Notes under the pieces: model-generated | The model's input: the letters and a program-made list of their open reading frames with translations, nothing else | The model's database searches: none | What the model was told of the DNA's origin: nothing | Shown here: positions 34,391 to 43,234 of the stretch, in pieces | How positions within the stretch are numbered: the stretch's first letter is position 1 | How the letters are laid out: each line of letters begins with the position of its first letter | Origin: an uncultured Chitinophagaceae bacterium | GTDB lineage: Bacteria; Bacteroidota; Bacteroidia; Chitinophagales; Chitinophagaceae | DNA: 64,000 bases | Direction of reading: 5' to 3' | Assembly: GCA_937862815.1 (NCBI GenBank) | Contig: CALMED010000030.1 | Coordinates: forward strand, 19,353 to 83,352 | Made by a program: the position numbers and the translations under genes

Positions 34391-35668
34391 ATGAACGAAC
34401 ACCTGCTCCAATTCATCTGGCAGCACCAGTATTACCATGTACAGGGGCTGACCACCACCACCGGCAGCCCGCTGCAGATCCTGCACCACGGCCAGCTCAA
34501 CCACCACCAGGGTCCCGATTTTTTCAATGGCCGACTGCGGCTCGATGGCATTGTACTGGCCGGTACCATTGAGCTACACCTGCGCACCAGCGACTGGAAC
34601 CGCCACGGCCATAGCCACGATGCGCATTACCGCAATGTGATCCTGCACGTGGTATGGGAACACGACCGGGAGCTGAACCAAACCATCCCCGTACTGGAAC
34701 TGAGAAACCGGATCCCCCGCATACTCCTGGAACGCTACCGAAAACTGCTGGAACAACCGGAGCAGCTGCCCTGCCGCAACCTGCTCGACCGCGTGCCCGA
34801 ACTAACCTGGGTGCACTGGAAAGAACGGCTGGTGGTGGAACGGCTTCTGCTGCGCCAGGAAAAAGTACAGGAACTGCTCCACCGCAACCGCCGGCACTGG
34901 GAGGAAACCTGCTGGCAACTGCTGGCCCGCAATTTCGGACTACCTCTCAACGCCGATGCATTTGAAGCCATTGCAGCCACTTTACCAGTAGCTCTGCTCT
35001 CGCGGCACCGGCAGCAGATCCAGCAACTGGAAGCGCTCCTGCTGGGGCAGGCCGGCCTGCTTGAAACCGCGGGAACCGATCCTTACGTAATCTTACTGCA
35101 CCGCGAGTACCACTACCTCCGCCGCAAATACGGGCTGCAACCGGCACCGGTGCTGCTGCAGTTTGCCCGCATGCGGCCCGCTCATTTTCCCACGGTGCGG
35201 CTGGCACAACTGGCCATGCTCTTCCAGCAGTCGGGGCGCATTTTTTCTGACCTCTCGGCTGCCGACTCGCTGGATGAAATGAAACGACTGCTCCGGGTAA
35301 CGGCCAACGATTTCTGGCACCGGCATTATACCCTCACAGAAAAATCGGCCTTCCAGCCCAAACAACTGGGCGAGGTGATGGTAAATGCACTGCTGATCAA
35401 CGCTGTATTGCCCTTGCTTTTTGCATACGCAGCAGAGAACCGCAACGCAGCCCTGCGGGAGAAAATACCGGACTACCTGCAGCAACTGCCCAAAGAAAGC
35501 AACCGGGTTTTGCGGATCTGGCAGGAAAGCGGCGTGGCCAATAAAAACGCGTTTGATTCACAGGCCTTGCTCCAGTTGTACAAACACTACTGCAGCAAGG
35601 GCAATTGTCTTTCCTGCTCCGTAGGGCATGCTGTACTGAAACCGTTTACGCCGGCCAGTGAAAGCTGA
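34391..35668 (+). CDS. DUF2851 family protein
   Basis: This 425-residue protein is of the Bacteroidota/Chlorobi-type family DUF2851. Family features include LHHGQLNHHQGPDFFNGRL, GTIELHLRTSDWNRHGH and HYRNVILHVVWEHD. Many His, Asp and Glu residues cluster in the first 120 residues, resembling a nuclease or metal site, but no activity is known to me. Near the C-terminus there is a cysteine-bearing YKHYCSKGNCLSCSVG segment. ATG 34391 matches family starts. The 3' end overlaps the convergent OsmC gene by 23 bases. Confidence 0.8.
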   Translation: MNEHLLQFIWQHQYYHVQGLTTTTGSPLQILHHGQLNHHQGPDFFNGRLRLDGIVLAGTIELHLRTSDWNRHGHSHDAHYRNVILHVVWEHDRELNQTIPVLELRNRIPRILLERYRKLLEQPEQLPCRNLLDRVPELTWVHWKERLVVERLLLRQEKVQELLHRNRRHWEETCWQLLARNFGLPLNADAFEAIAATLPVALLSRHRQQIQQLEALLLGQAGLLETAGTDPYVILLHREYHYLRRKYGLQPAPVLLQFARMRPAHFPTVRLAQLAMLFQQSGRIFSDLSAADSLDEMKRLLRVTANDFWHRHYTLTEKSAFQPKQLGEVMVNALLINAVLPLLFAYAAENRNAALREKIPDYLQQLPKESNRVLRIWQESGVANKNAFDSQALLQLYKHYCSKGNCLSCSVGHAVLKPFTPASES

Positions 35669-36056
35669 CCGCCTGCACGATGGCCGGTTCGAGACTTTTG
35701 GCTACCGGGCAGGTGAGGGCTGCATTTTTCAGGATCGTTTTTTGCTTTTCATCCACCACCAACCCGGGCGGAAAATGTATGACCACATCCACCCCTGAAA
35801 TACGGCGGGGATCGGAGGCCATGTGCTTCTGTATCTCCAGCCGGGTACCGGTCAGGTCGAGCTGCAGGTCGCGGGCCTTGATGCCCATGATGGTCATCAT
35901 GCAGGAACCCAGCGCAGTGGCTACCAGGTCGGTAGGTGAGAAGCGCTCTCCCTTTCCCTGGTTATCGGTGGGGGCGTCGGTTTCAATGCGGGTACCGCTT
36001 TGCAGATGCAGTGCTTCGGTGCGGAGCGAACCCTGGTAAACGATTTGCGAGGTCAT
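35646..36056 (-). CDS. OsmC/Ohr-family peroxidase-like protein
   Basis: This 136-residue OsmC-type thiol peroxidase candidate has the reactive cysteine Cys52 in ALGSCMMT and the partner Cys116 in ALTCPVAKSL. Members reduce organic hydroperoxides using lipoyl or dithiol reductants. The RFSPTDLVATAL segment and the short size fit the YhfA/OsmC branch rather than Ohr. Its 3' end overlaps DUF2851 on the opposite strand. Confidence 0.83.
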   Translation of the reverse strand: MTSQIVYQGSLRTEALHLQSGTRIETDAPTDNQGKGERFSPTDLVATALGSCMMTIMGIKARDLQLDLTGTRLEIQKHMASDPRRISGVDVVIHFPPGLVVDEKQKTILKNAALTCPVAKSLEPAIVQAVSFHWPA

Positions 36057-36159
36057 GCTGTTGTTATGGAGTTGATAAATATGGACGGTTGCGGGAAGTG
36101 ATCCCGCCGCATCCGGATAATTCTGTAAATTTACTTCCGAAGAATAACATCAAACCATT

Positions 36160-36978
36160 GTGAAGCAATTAATTCTAATCGCCGCCGCCCTTTGCGCAAG
36201 CCAGTTATTGGCAGCACAGGAAAAGCGGCCCGGTCAGCGGGATGCAAAAAGACAGGAAAGGCAAAACAAGATCAGCAACCTCATCCGCCAGCAGGAAGAA
36301 GGAGCACTGGTGTTCAACAAGCAAAACGTGTATGGCCTGCGGGTCAATACCGATGGGTGGAACCTCTTTTACGAACGCGGCACACTGAAAAACGTTAAGG
36401 TCACCAACCTGCTCTCCTTTGAACTGGGCGAGAAAAAGCACCCCAAAGAAAAGAAGTTAAGCTACGATGTAGTCACGGGAAATTTCATTCAATTGGGTAC
36501 GCCCTACATCTACGGAAAAGAAAATATATTTTACCAGTTCAAACCCGGTTTCGGACAGCAACGTCTTATTGGGGGTAAAACCAATAAAAACGGCGTTGCT
36601 GTGCATTGGATTTATATGGGAGGGATCTCCCTGGGACTGGAGCGACCCTATTATGTGCGCATATTTGATGCAGGGCTCAATGGCACCCGCGACATCAAAT
36701 ACTCTGTAGCCGACAGTGCCGCATTCCTCACACCGGGTAATATCATCCAGGGTACCGGTTTGCGGTATGGATGGGGGGAGATGAAACTGGTTCCCGGCGC
36801 CCATGCCCGTACCGCCATCCGGTTCGACTATGGCCGTTTCAATGATTTGGTATCCGCCATCGAAATTGGAGTGAACGTGGAAGCTTATTCCCGCAAAGCC
36901 AATATCATGCTGCTGAACAACAACAACCAGGTGTTTTTCAATTCCTACATTGCCATTCTCTTCGGTAAACGAAAGTGA
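36160..36978 (+). CDS. Outer-membrane-like protein of unknown function
   Basis: This 272-residue protein has a signal peptide (to about residue 19, LLAAQ) and a basic helix (RQDAKRQERQNKISNL-like, about 25-45). Strand-rich sequence follows (VYGLRVNTDGWNLFYERG, TAIRFDYGRFNDLVSAIEIGVNVEAYS, FFNSYIAILFGKRK). It is probably periplasmic or a barrel. The start is a GTG, since no ATG lies before the signal sequence. It sits directly upstream of lipA, whose -7 box begins three bases after this stop. Confidence 0.65.
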   Translation: MKQLILIAAALCASQLLAAQEKRPGQRDAKRQERQNKISNLIRQQEEGALVFNKQNVYGLRVNTDGWNLFYERGTLKNVKVTNLLSFELGEKKHPKEKKLSYDVVTGNFIQLGTPYIYGKENIFYQFKPGFGQQRLIGGKTNKNGVAVHWIYMGGISLGLERPYYVRIFDAGLNGTRDIKYSVADSAAFLTPGNIIQGTGLRYGWGEMKLVPGAHARTAIRFDYGRFNDLVSAIEIGVNVEAYSRKANIMLLNNNNQVFFNSYIAILFGKRK

Positions 36979-36980
36979 AC

Positions 36981-36988
36981 TACTTTTG
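36981..36988 (+). promoter_or_regulatory. -7 promoter box for lipA
   Basis: TACTTTTG matches the -7 consensus exactly, three bases after the upstream stop codon and 22 bases before the lipA ATG. Confidence 0.5.
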
Positions 36989-37010
36989 CACCTCAATCGT
37001 TTAATCATTC

Positions 37011-37949
37011 ATGAGCTGTCAGGGTAACGTACAGGTAACCGATTTCACCACCGCGGATCGTCCGAAAAAGCCCGATTGGCTGCGGGTACGCCTGCCCATC
37101 GGGGAAAACTACCGGAACGTCCGCAGCCTGGTGGACACACATAAATTACACACCATCTGCGAAAGCGGTAACTGCCCCAATATGGGCGAATGCTGGGGTG
37201 CAGGCACCGCCACTTTTATGATCCTGGGAAATGTATGTACCCGCAGCTGCGGTTTTTGTTCCGTGGCAACGGGACGGCCCGAAGCAGTTGACTGGGACGA
37301 GCCCCAGCGGGTGGCGGAAGCCATCCACCTCATGAAAGTGAAGCACGCGGTGATCACATCTGTGGACCGCGACGAGCTGAAAGACGGCGGCAGCACCATC
37401 TGGTACAATACCATTAAGGCGGTGAAGACACTCAACCCGGAGACCACCCTGGAAACCCTGATCCCCGATTTCAAAGGACAGATGGAACAGGTGCAACGCG
37501 TGGTGGAGGCCCATCCCGAAGTGGTGTCGCACAACATTGAAACGGTGGAACGGCTTACCCGCCAGGTGCGGATCCAGGCCAAATACTGGCGCAGCATGGA
37601 CGTGCTCCGCTACCTGAAGCAGCAAGGCATGCGGGTGAAGAGTGGCATCATGCTGGGACTGGGCGAAACCAAAGAGGAAGTGATCCAGACACTCCACGAC
37701 CTCTGCGATAACGGCGTGGATGTGGTTACCATCGGTCAGTACCTGCAACCCACCAAAAAGCACCTCGAAGTACAGCGATTTGTACACCCCGATGAATTTG
37801 CCGGATACCGCGATATTGGCTACAGCATTGGTCTCGATTACGTGGAAAGCGGACCGCTCGTACGTTCTTCGTACCACAGCGAAAAGCACGTGATACCCGG
37901 CTGGGGCCGCCAGGCCTGGCAACAGGAGCAAGCCGCTATGTCCGTTTGA
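37011..37949 (+). CDS. lipA: Lipoyl synthase
   Basis: This 312-residue radical SAM enzyme inserts two sulfurs into octanoyl chains of lipoyl-dependent enzymes. The auxiliary cluster ligands are Cys50, Cys55 and Cys61 ([12 protein letters not shown]). The SAM cluster ligands are Cys76, Cys80 and Cys83 (CTRSCGFC). The C-terminal serine ligand lies in RSSYHSEKH. Length and order are standard. The next gene starts six bases after the stop. lipB is not in the window. Confidence 0.95.
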   Translation: MSCQGNVQVTDFTTADRPKKPDWLRVRLPIGENYRNVRSLVDTHKLHTICESGNCPNMGECWGAGTATFMILGNVCTRSCGFCSVATGRPEAVDWDEPQRVAEAIHLMKVKHAVITSVDRDELKDGGSTIWYNTIKAVKTLNPETTLETLIPDFKGQMEQVQRVVEAHPEVVSHNIETVERLTRQVRIQAKYWRSMDVLRYLKQQGMRVKSGIMLGLGETKEEVIQTLHDLCDNGVDVVTIGQYLQPTKKHLEVQRFVHPDEFAGYRDIGYSIGLDYVESGPLVRSSYHSEKHVIPGWGRQAWQQEQAAMSV

Positions 37950-37955
37950 GCAACA

Positions 37956-38969
37956 ATGAATTGGAAGCAAATAATAACAGGAGCAGCCGCATGGATCGCC
38001 GCTGCTCCTTTTTGTTGGGCACAGCCGGCCCGATGGCAGCCGGTGGATTCCCTGTTTGGGCCGCTGCCGGAGGGAGTGGAAGTGTATTATTCGGAATCGC
38101 CGGTGGAAGGGAAGCCCAACGTAGCTTATTACATCAGCATACCGCTCCGCGACCGGCGGCTGCGTTTTACCACCGATACCACCAAGAACCGGCGGCTTAC
38201 GCCCACGGGTTTTTATGAGAAAAACGGTCAACCGCTGGTGGTGGTGAATGGCACTTTTTTTGAGTTCACCACGCACCGCAACCTCAACGCCGTGGTGAAA
38301 AATGGTCGCCTTGTCAGCTACAACCCGCACAGCTTTGCCCTGCGTGGAAAAGATACCCTCCTGTACGCCCATCCGTTCCGCTCCGCTATCGGGCTTACCC
38401 GCCGGCGCAACCCAGATGTGGCCTGGTTGTTTACCGACAGCAGTAAGAAATTTCCTTTTGCCCTCCAGGTGCCGGTGGGAGATCTGAAGGATTCGTTGCA
38501 GGACTTTCGTCTCGCCGATGCCCGGACGGTTACATCCGTTATAACGGCAAAGGGTAATCGAAGTTTACTGCGACCCTGGCGGATGCACACGGCCATCGGT
38601 GGCGGGCCGGTCCTGGTGCAGAACGGCAGGGTTTTTATCACCAACGATGAAGAACGCATGTTCAGCGGGCGGGCCATTGACGACCGCCATCCCCGTACGG
38701 CCATGGGCTTTACAGCCGATGGGCGGCTCATCATCCTGGTGGTACAGGGTCGTACACCCGGCGAAGCCGAAGGGGTGTCGCTGCGGCACCTGGCAGAACT
38801 GCTCACTGGAGTCGGCTGCATTGAAGCCCTCAACCTCGACGGCGGGGGGAGCAGTAGTCTGCTCATCAACGGTAAAGAAACCATCCGCCCCAGCGACCGC
38901 GAAGGACAACGTCCCGTTCCGGGAGTTTTCATTATTCAGCAAAAAAGGAATAAGTTTGCAGCCCGTTAG
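37956..38969 (+). CDS. Secreted phosphodiester glycosidase (NAGPA/DUF2233 domain)
   Basis: This 337-residue protein has an N-terminal signal sequence (cleavage near residue 22). Its phosphodiester glycosidase domain is related to the uncovering enzyme NAGPA and to bacterial exopolysaccharide-associated proteins. Signatures: [10 protein letters not shown] near 92, [20 protein letters not shown] near 248 and [18 protein letters not shown] near 290. It may cleave sugar-phosphodiester bonds in envelope polymers. It sits six bases after lipA and may be co-transcribed, though with no obvious functional link. Confidence 0.8.
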   Translation: MNWKQIITGAAAWIAAAPFCWAQPARWQPVDSLFGPLPEGVEVYYSESPVEGKPNVAYYISIPLRDRRLRFTTDTTKNRRLTPTGFYEKNGQPLVVVNGTFFEFTTHRNLNAVVKNGRLVSYNPHSFALRGKDTLLYAHPFRSAIGLTRRRNPDVAWLFTDSSKKFPFALQVPVGDLKDSLQDFRLADARTVTSVITAKGNRSLLRPWRMHTAIGGGPVLVQNGRVFITNDEERMFSGRAIDDRHPRTAMGFTADGRLIILVVQGRTPGEAEGVSLRHLAELLTGVGCIEALNLDGGGSSSLLINGKETIRPSDREGQRPVPGVFIIQQKRNKFAAR

Positions 38970-38999
38970 GGAAACCCGGTTGAATACAGGGTTTTTGTT

Positions 39000-39073
39000 C
39001 GGGCAGTAGCGCAGTCCGGTAGCGTACTACGTTCGGGACGTAGGGGTCGCTGGTTCGAATCCAGTCTGCCCGA
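39000..39073 (+). tRNA. tRNA-Pro (CGG anticodon)
   Basis: A full cloverleaf is visible. Acceptor CGGGCAG pairs with CTGCCCG; the anticodon stem CTACG/CGTAG encloses the loop TTCGGGA with anticodon CGG; the T-loop is TTCGAAT in a CTGG/CCAG stem. The discriminator is A, and CCA is not encoded. It begins 30 bases after the glycosidase stop. A weak hairpin AAACCC/GGGTTT with five T (38972-38996) lies between. Confidence 0.93.
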
Positions 39074-39110
39074 CCCAAATCATCGTTCATCCCTCACCGG
39101 CTGAACCTTC

Positions 39111-39183
39111 GCCATCTTAGCTCAGTTGGTAGAGCGGTTCACTCGTAATGAACAGGTCGCCAGTTCGAGTCTGGTAGATGGCT
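39111..39183 (+). tRNA. tRNA-Thr (CGT anticodon)
   Basis: The acceptor GCCATCT pairs with AGATGGC; the anticodon stem GTTCA/TGAAC encloses the loop CTCGTAA with anticodon CGT; the T-arm loop is TTCGAGT in a CCAG/CTGG stem. The discriminator is T and CCA is not encoded. It is 37 bases after tRNA-Pro and probably in the same transcript. Confidence 0.94.
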
Positions 39184-39188
39184 CTTTC

Positions 39189-39224
39189 AAGGATTTACGG
39201 CCCAACACCGTAAATCCTTTTTTG
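39189..39224 (+). terminator. Terminator of the tRNA pair, abutting the next start codon
   Basis: A perfect 12-base stem (39189-39200 with 39208-39219, seven-base loop) is followed by a T-run to 39223. The methyltransferase ATG begins at 39226, so only about two bases separate terminator and start codon. Confidence 0.85.
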
Positions 39225-39225
39225 T

Positions 39226-39843
39226 ATGACACCCGCCCGCACAGAACGCTTATTGTCTGTATTGAATAAACGGCAGCCCGATCTTACGGTGGTGCTGGAA
39301 AACGTATTCGATCCCCATAACATCTCGGCCGTGATGCGCACCTGTGATGCAGTGGGGATCCAGGACATCTACGTTCTCACTACCCGCATTCCCCGTCATA
39401 AAAAATGGGGTGCCCGCAGTTCCTCCAGCGCCGCCAAATGGCTTACGGTACACCAATACGATGATGCAGCCACCTGTTTCCGCGACCTGCGCAAGCGCTT
39501 CGACCGCATTCTAACCACCCACCTCAGCAGCGATGCCGTAAGTTTGTACGAAATAGATTTTACCGGCAGCGTGGCCCTGGTCTTTGGCAACGAGCATTCA
39601 GGCGTGAGCGAAGAAATCCGTTCACTCGCAGATGGCAACTTCCTGATCCCGCAGATGGGCATCATCCGCTCACTCAACATTTCGGTGGCCTGTGCCGTGA
39701 GTATTTATGAAGCGCTGCGCCAGAAAACCGCAGCCGGTCATTACCAGCAGCAACGGTTGCCCCATACACAGTACCAGCAGTTGCTGCAGGAATGGGGGTT
39801 CCGGGAAGGAGACCTGCCGGAAAGGAACATTCCGCAACCTTAA
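39226..39843 (+). CDS. trmH: SpoU/TrmH-family tRNA 2'-O-methyltransferase
   Basis: This 205-residue SPOUT methyltransferase shows motif 1 ENVFDPHNISAVMRTCDAVG, motif 2 VALVFGNEHSGVSEE and motif 3 IPQMGIIRSLNISVACAVSIYEA, which forms the SAM knot. The N-terminal ERLLSVLNKRQPDLTVVLE matches TrmH proteins that methylate G18 in tRNA. The gene directly follows two tRNA genes and their terminator, leaving no room for a normal ribosome-binding leader after the T-run. Confidence 0.85.
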   Translation: MTPARTERLLSVLNKRQPDLTVVLENVFDPHNISAVMRTCDAVGIQDIYVLTTRIPRHKKWGARSSSSAAKWLTVHQYDDAATCFRDLRKRFDRILTTHLSSDAVSLYEIDFTGSVALVFGNEHSGVSEEIRSLADGNFLIPQMGIIRSLNISVACAVSIYEALRQKTAAGHYQQQRLPHTQYQQLLQEWGFREGDLPERNIPQP

Positions 39844-39871
39844 TGGCCCGATAATCATCTGTATTTAAAAC

Positions 39872-40363
39872 ATGGGTATGAAAGGATTTCTGACCGGCCT
39901 GTTATTTGTCGTAGCGCTGCAGCCTGCAGGCGCCCAGCCCATTCCCCGCTGGAAAGCGGAGGATCTGATGAACTATATCCAAACAAATGATTCTATCCTG
40001 GTGGTCAACTTCTGGGCCACCTTCTGCGGTCCCTGCGTGGCCGAACTCCCGTACTTTCATACGGTAACCGCTTCCTTCCGGGAGCAGCAGGTGAAATTAG
40101 TACTGGTGAGTCTTGATTTTGAAGAGTATTACCCCGAAAAGATCCGGAGTTTTGCGGACAAAAGAGGATATACCGCCTACATTGTATGGCTCGACGAAGA
40201 AAAACCGGATGAATTCTGTCCGAAAATAGACAGTGCCTGGACCGGCTCCATGCCCGCCACACTTTTCATCAACCGGAAAACCGGTTACCGGAAATTTATT
40301 GAATCCACACTGGAAGAAAAAGAACTGGAAGCCGAAATTAAGAAGATGCTGCAGGAAAAATAA
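39872..40363 (+). CDS. Secreted TlpA/ResA-like thioredoxin
   Basis: This 163-residue protein has a signal peptide (to about residue 21) and a thioredoxin fold whose active site is WATFCGPC (Cys52, Cys55). The cis-proline lies in GSMPATLFI. It probably reduces disulfides in the periplasm, possibly in cytochrome c maturation, for which ccmE and ccmF are in this window but distant. ATGs at 39872 and 39878 are both possible. Confidence 0.8.
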   Translation: MGMKGFLTGLLFVVALQPAGAQPIPRWKAEDLMNYIQTNDSILVVNFWATFCGPCVAELPYFHTVTASFREQQVKLVLVSLDFEEYYPEKIRSFADKRGYTAYIVWLDEEKPDEFCPKIDSAWTGSMPATLFINRKTGYRKFIESTLEEKELEAEIKKMLQEK

Positions 40364-40376
40364 CCGGCAGAGACAT

Positions 40377-40467
40377 AACACGGAGGCCCAGAGATCAGAG
40401 GAACACGGAGTATTGAAATAGTACACCAGCACTTCGTGGTTCTCTGCGGCATCCATGCCTCCGTGTT
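40377..40467. repeat. Dispersed inverted repeat, copy 1
   Basis: AACACGGAGGC (40377-40387) is the exact reverse complement of GCCTCCGTGTT (40457-40467). Between them ACACGGAG recurs at 40403-40410 with CAGAG words. A homologous unit occurs inverted at 58520-58554. Both copies lie between convergent genes. No gene is present in the gap. Confidence 0.55.
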
Positions 40468-40473
40468 TTACAC

Positions 40474-40503
40474 AACCGGTTCAACCTGTGGGTTGAACCG
40501 GTT
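40474..40503. terminator. Perfect 13-base hairpin between convergent genes
   Basis: AACCGGTTCAACC (40474-40486) pairs exactly with GGTTGAACCGGTT (40491-40503) around a four-base loop. It lies between the convergent thioredoxin-like genes. T-runs are weak on both sides, so terminator function is likely but not certain. Confidence 0.55.
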
Positions 40504-40515
40504 GCTCTCCTGCTA

Positions 40516-41118
40516 TCAGGATTTGCGCTTGATGGTGCAACCCATGGCTTTCGACTTGTTCATGGTAACGGTCTTGCCGCCCACCATTTCGTCAATGGCC
40601 ACTTTGAGGTGATCCCGGCTGCTTTCTTCCGGTGTCTTGGGGTTGTCGGTGATGGCACCGTGATATACGAGCTTCATGTTTTTATCGAAGAGGTAGCACT
40701 CGGGCGTAACCTTTGCCCCGAACTGATTGGCCATGGCAGCATTTTCGTCGATCACGTAGGGCCAGTTGAATTTGAGTTTTTTTGCGTATTCCTGCATACG
40801 CTCTTTCGAATCGTCGCCTTCCCGCTGTGCTTCGTTGGAATTGACGATGATCACCCCTACATTTTTAGACAGCGCATAATTATAAGCCGCGTCCGCCACC
40901 GATTCATTTTTTATGACCCAGGGACAGGTGTTGCAGCTGAAAATAACCAGCAGTCCGTTCTTCTTTTTCACATCGTTGAAGGAATATTTTTTTCCGCCGA
41001 TGTCCTCCATCTTCACGTCGGGGGAAGGAATAACGCTTCCGATGGGAAGTTCATCGGGCAGCAGGGTGGATGCCATGAGCAGGGCCGGCAGGGCCAGCAG
41101 GAAGAATATGCGTTTCAT
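40516..41118 (-). CDS. Secreted redoxin (AhpC/TSA-like thioredoxin-fold) protein
   Basis: This 200-residue protein starts at ATG 41118 with a signal peptide (to about residue 19). The domain is peroxiredoxin/thioredoxin-like: FNDVKKKNGLLVIFSCNTCPWVIK has the CNTC pair (Cys62, Cys65). WPYVIDENAAMANQFGAKVTPECYLFD has the cis-proline TPE and a third cysteine. Related proteins are annotated as thioredoxin-family or AhpC/TSA-family. The basic C-terminus KAMGCTIKRKS holds a fourth cysteine. It likely acts in periplasmic redox. Confidence 0.75.
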   Translation of the reverse strand: MKRIFFLLALPALLMASTLLPDELPIGSVIPSPDVKMEDIGGKKYSFNDVKKKNGLLVIFSCNTCPWVIKNESVADAAYNYALSKNVGVIIVNSNEAQREGDDSKERMQEYAKKLKFNWPYVIDENAAMANQFGAKVTPECYLFDKNMKLVYHGAITDNPKTPEESSRDHLKVAIDEMVGGKTVTMNKSKAMGCTIKRKS

Positions 41119-41139
41119 ACTTGACAATTTTGTATAAAG

Positions 41140-42168
41140 TTACAGCTTCCGGCGCTGGTGGCGGACTCCTTTCGTGGAGGCATGCAACCTCTTGTCCGTA
41201 CGGGCTTTGAGGGATTTGATGCTCACGTTCAGCTCAAAACCAATGAGCAGTACCAGGCTGTTCATGTAGATCAGTATCATCAGCACCATAATCGTTCCGA
41301 TGGGGCCGTAAATCTTGTTGTACGTGGCGAAGGTGTTGATCCAGAGAGAAAATCCGTACAGAAACAGGATCAGCAGGGTGCAGGCAAGGATGGAGCCCGG
41401 GGAGATCAGTTTCCATTTCTTTTCCACCGAGGGCGCGTGGCGATAGATGAACGCAATGCTGTAGAAAAACAAGCCCAGGATGATGAGCCAGCGTACCACC
41501 TGCACCAACTGCTGCAGGAACCAGTTTTGGATGCCCAGCTGGTTGAGCATCCAGGTAAAAACCGTGCCCTGGGTCATGAGCACAAGCATGCTCGCAATAA
41601 ACAGCAGTACGATAATAAACGTAAGGCGGATCGCTTTCCATCGGTAGGCAAACAGGCCCTTTGATTCGCGTTCGTGAATGGAGCGGTTGAAGCTGTGAAT
41701 AATACCCAGCATCGCATTGGAGGAATAGTACACCACGAACAGGAAACCGGCCGAGAGCAGGCTGTTGCGGGGGCGTCCGAGGAAATCGTTGAGAAAGTCC
41801 TGCACGAGATCCCGGGTTTCGGGGTTGGGGGTGAGGTCCCGCACAAACGACATGAGTTCCCGGTTAAAATCATCCGCAATGGGGAAGAGCGGCACCAGCG
41901 AAAACAGGAATATGCAGAAAGGCGGAATAGCCAGGATGAAGTTGAACGAAATGGCAGCCGCCCGCTCATTCAATCCAACGGTGCGCACTTTCTGAAAAAA
42001 GAACTTGATCACATAATACAGGGCCACCCCTTCAAAACCGGGTGGTTTGATGCGCATACTCATCCGCACGATGTTGCGGATCACCGGGTTGCGGAGCGGA
42101 TATTTGTAGAGGTGAATCAATGCGTCGAATATAACCCGAATATACGAATCAGCGGATCTGTTGTGCAT
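41140..42168 (-). CDS. YihY/BrkB-family membrane protein
   Basis: This 342-residue protein is of the YihY/virulence-factor BrkB family, with about six membrane helices between residues 70 and 310. The family signature AAAISFNFILAIPPFCIFLFS lies in the first helix, and LFAYRWKAIRLTFI follows the second region. Function is unknown despite old RNase BN annotations, which are incorrect. The C-terminal tail is strongly basic. Its 5' end overlaps mltG by 20 bases on the same strand. Confidence 0.82.
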   Translation of the reverse strand: MHNRSADSYIRVIFDALIHLYKYPLRNPVIRNIVRMSMRIKPPGFEGVALYYVIKFFFQKVRTVGLNERAAAISFNFILAIPPFCIFLFSLVPLFPIADDFNRELMSFVRDLTPNPETRDLVQDFLNDFLGRPRNSLLSAGFLFVVYYSSNAMLGIIHSFNRSIHERESKGLFAYRWKAIRLTFIIVLLFIASMLVLMTQGTVFTWMLNQLGIQNWFLQQLVQVVRWLIILGLFFYSIAFIYRHAPSVEKKWKLISPGSILACTLLILFLYGFSLWINTFATYNKIYGPIGTIMVLMILIYMNSLVLLIGFELNVSIKSLKARTDKRLHASTKGVRHQRRKL

Positions 42169-43174
42169 TCAGCCATTGCTGGTAAGCCCGGGCATTGCGG
42201 AGATGTTCTGTATCTGTTTCCGCAAAAGCGTGATACCCGTTTCCGTTGGGCCTGGCGCAGAAGAACAGGTAATTCGACCGGGCCGCGTTCAGCACCGCGT
42301 CAATCGTTACCGCGGTGGGGGTGCAGATGGGCCCCGGCGGCAGCCCCTTGTTGCGATAGGTGTTGTAAGGTGATGCAGCTGTTTCCTGGATGTGTTTAAA
42401 AAGGATCCGGCGCAGGGTAAAATCGCCGGTGGCATATTTCACCGTAGGATCGGCGCCCAGCGGCATCCCCCTCCGCAGCCGGTTAAGGTACACACTGGCA
42501 ATGAGGGGCTTTTCATCGTCCCGCAAGGTTTCTTCCTCCACAATGGAAGCCAGCACGGTAATCTGCAACGGGCTCAGCCCCAGGCTGTCGGCACGCTGCT
42601 TCCGCTGTGCATTCCAGAATTTCTGGTGATAAGCTGCCAGCTTTTCCAGCAGTTCGGCCGGTGTTGCACTCCAGTAATACGTGTAGGTATCGGGCAAAAC
42701 GATGGACAGGAGCGTGGTGCTGTCAACCCCCCGGTTCCGCGTGGAATCGGGGTTGCTGATGAACGTGAGAAAGCGCAGCGAATCGCATTCAAAACGGCGA
42801 CCTACCAGGCCGGCAAACTGGCGGTTGGTGCGGAGTTTCACAACCACAAGATTTACAGGCTCCTGCTGCTGGTTGCGCAGCTTACGGGCGAGTTGCAGCA
42901 GGCTGGTCCCTTTTTCAATGACGTATTTACCGGGTCGCAGCCGGGGCCATACCTGCAGCCGGTTCGCCAGAAATGCAAACAGCCCGGTGTTGCGGATGAA
43001 GCTGCTGTCCCGCAGGGTCTGCATTACCTCCTCCTGCGTGGCGGCGCCGGTTCGGATAAACAGGTAGTTGCGGGGCTCTTCAAACCGGGTGGCCGGGCCT
43101 GCCAGCAGCCAGGCAAAGAGGGTTGCCCCCGCAAAGAGGATGCCGGTAAGCAACAGTAAAAGACGCAGCTTCAT
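42149..43174 (-). CDS. mltG: Endolytic peptidoglycan transglycosylase MltG
   Basis: This 341-residue protein is membrane-anchored by an N-terminal helix (residues 5-25), followed by a LysM-like region and a YceG catalytic domain. The catalytic glutamate lies in ASIVEEETLRDDEKP near residue 218; VYLNRLRRGMPLGADPTVKYA and YNTYRNKGLPPGPI are family signatures. MltG cleaves nascent glycan strands to set their length. It follows the secG terminator and overlaps yihY. Confidence 0.9.
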   Translation of the reverse strand: MKLRLLLLLTGILFAGATLFAWLLAGPATRFEEPRNYLFIRTGAATQEEVMQTLRDSSFIRNTGLFAFLANRLQVWPRLRPGKYVIEKGTSLLQLARKLRNQQQEPVNLVVVKLRTNRQFAGLVGRRFECDSLRFLTFISNPDSTRNRGVDSTTLLSIVLPDTYTYYWSATPAELLEKLAAYHQKFWNAQRKQRADSLGLSPLQITVLASIVEEETLRDDEKPLIASVYLNRLRRGMPLGADPTVKYATGDFTLRRILFKHIQETAASPYNTYRNKGLPPGPICTPTAVTIDAVLNAARSNYLFFCARPNGNGYHAFAETDTEHLRNARAYQQWLNAQQIR

Positions 43175-43188
43175 GACGGAAAATTAAT

Positions 43189-43216
43189 AAAAAACCCTGC
43201 CGGGAAGGGCAGGGTT
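43189..43216 (-). terminator. Terminator of the miaB-secG run
   Basis: On the minus strand AACCCTGCC pairs with GGCAGGGTT and is followed by a run of T. It lies between secG and mltG, so mltG-yihY may need its own promoter or read-through. Confidence 0.78.
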
Positions 43217-43234
43217 GAAAGTAATCTTTTGGTT

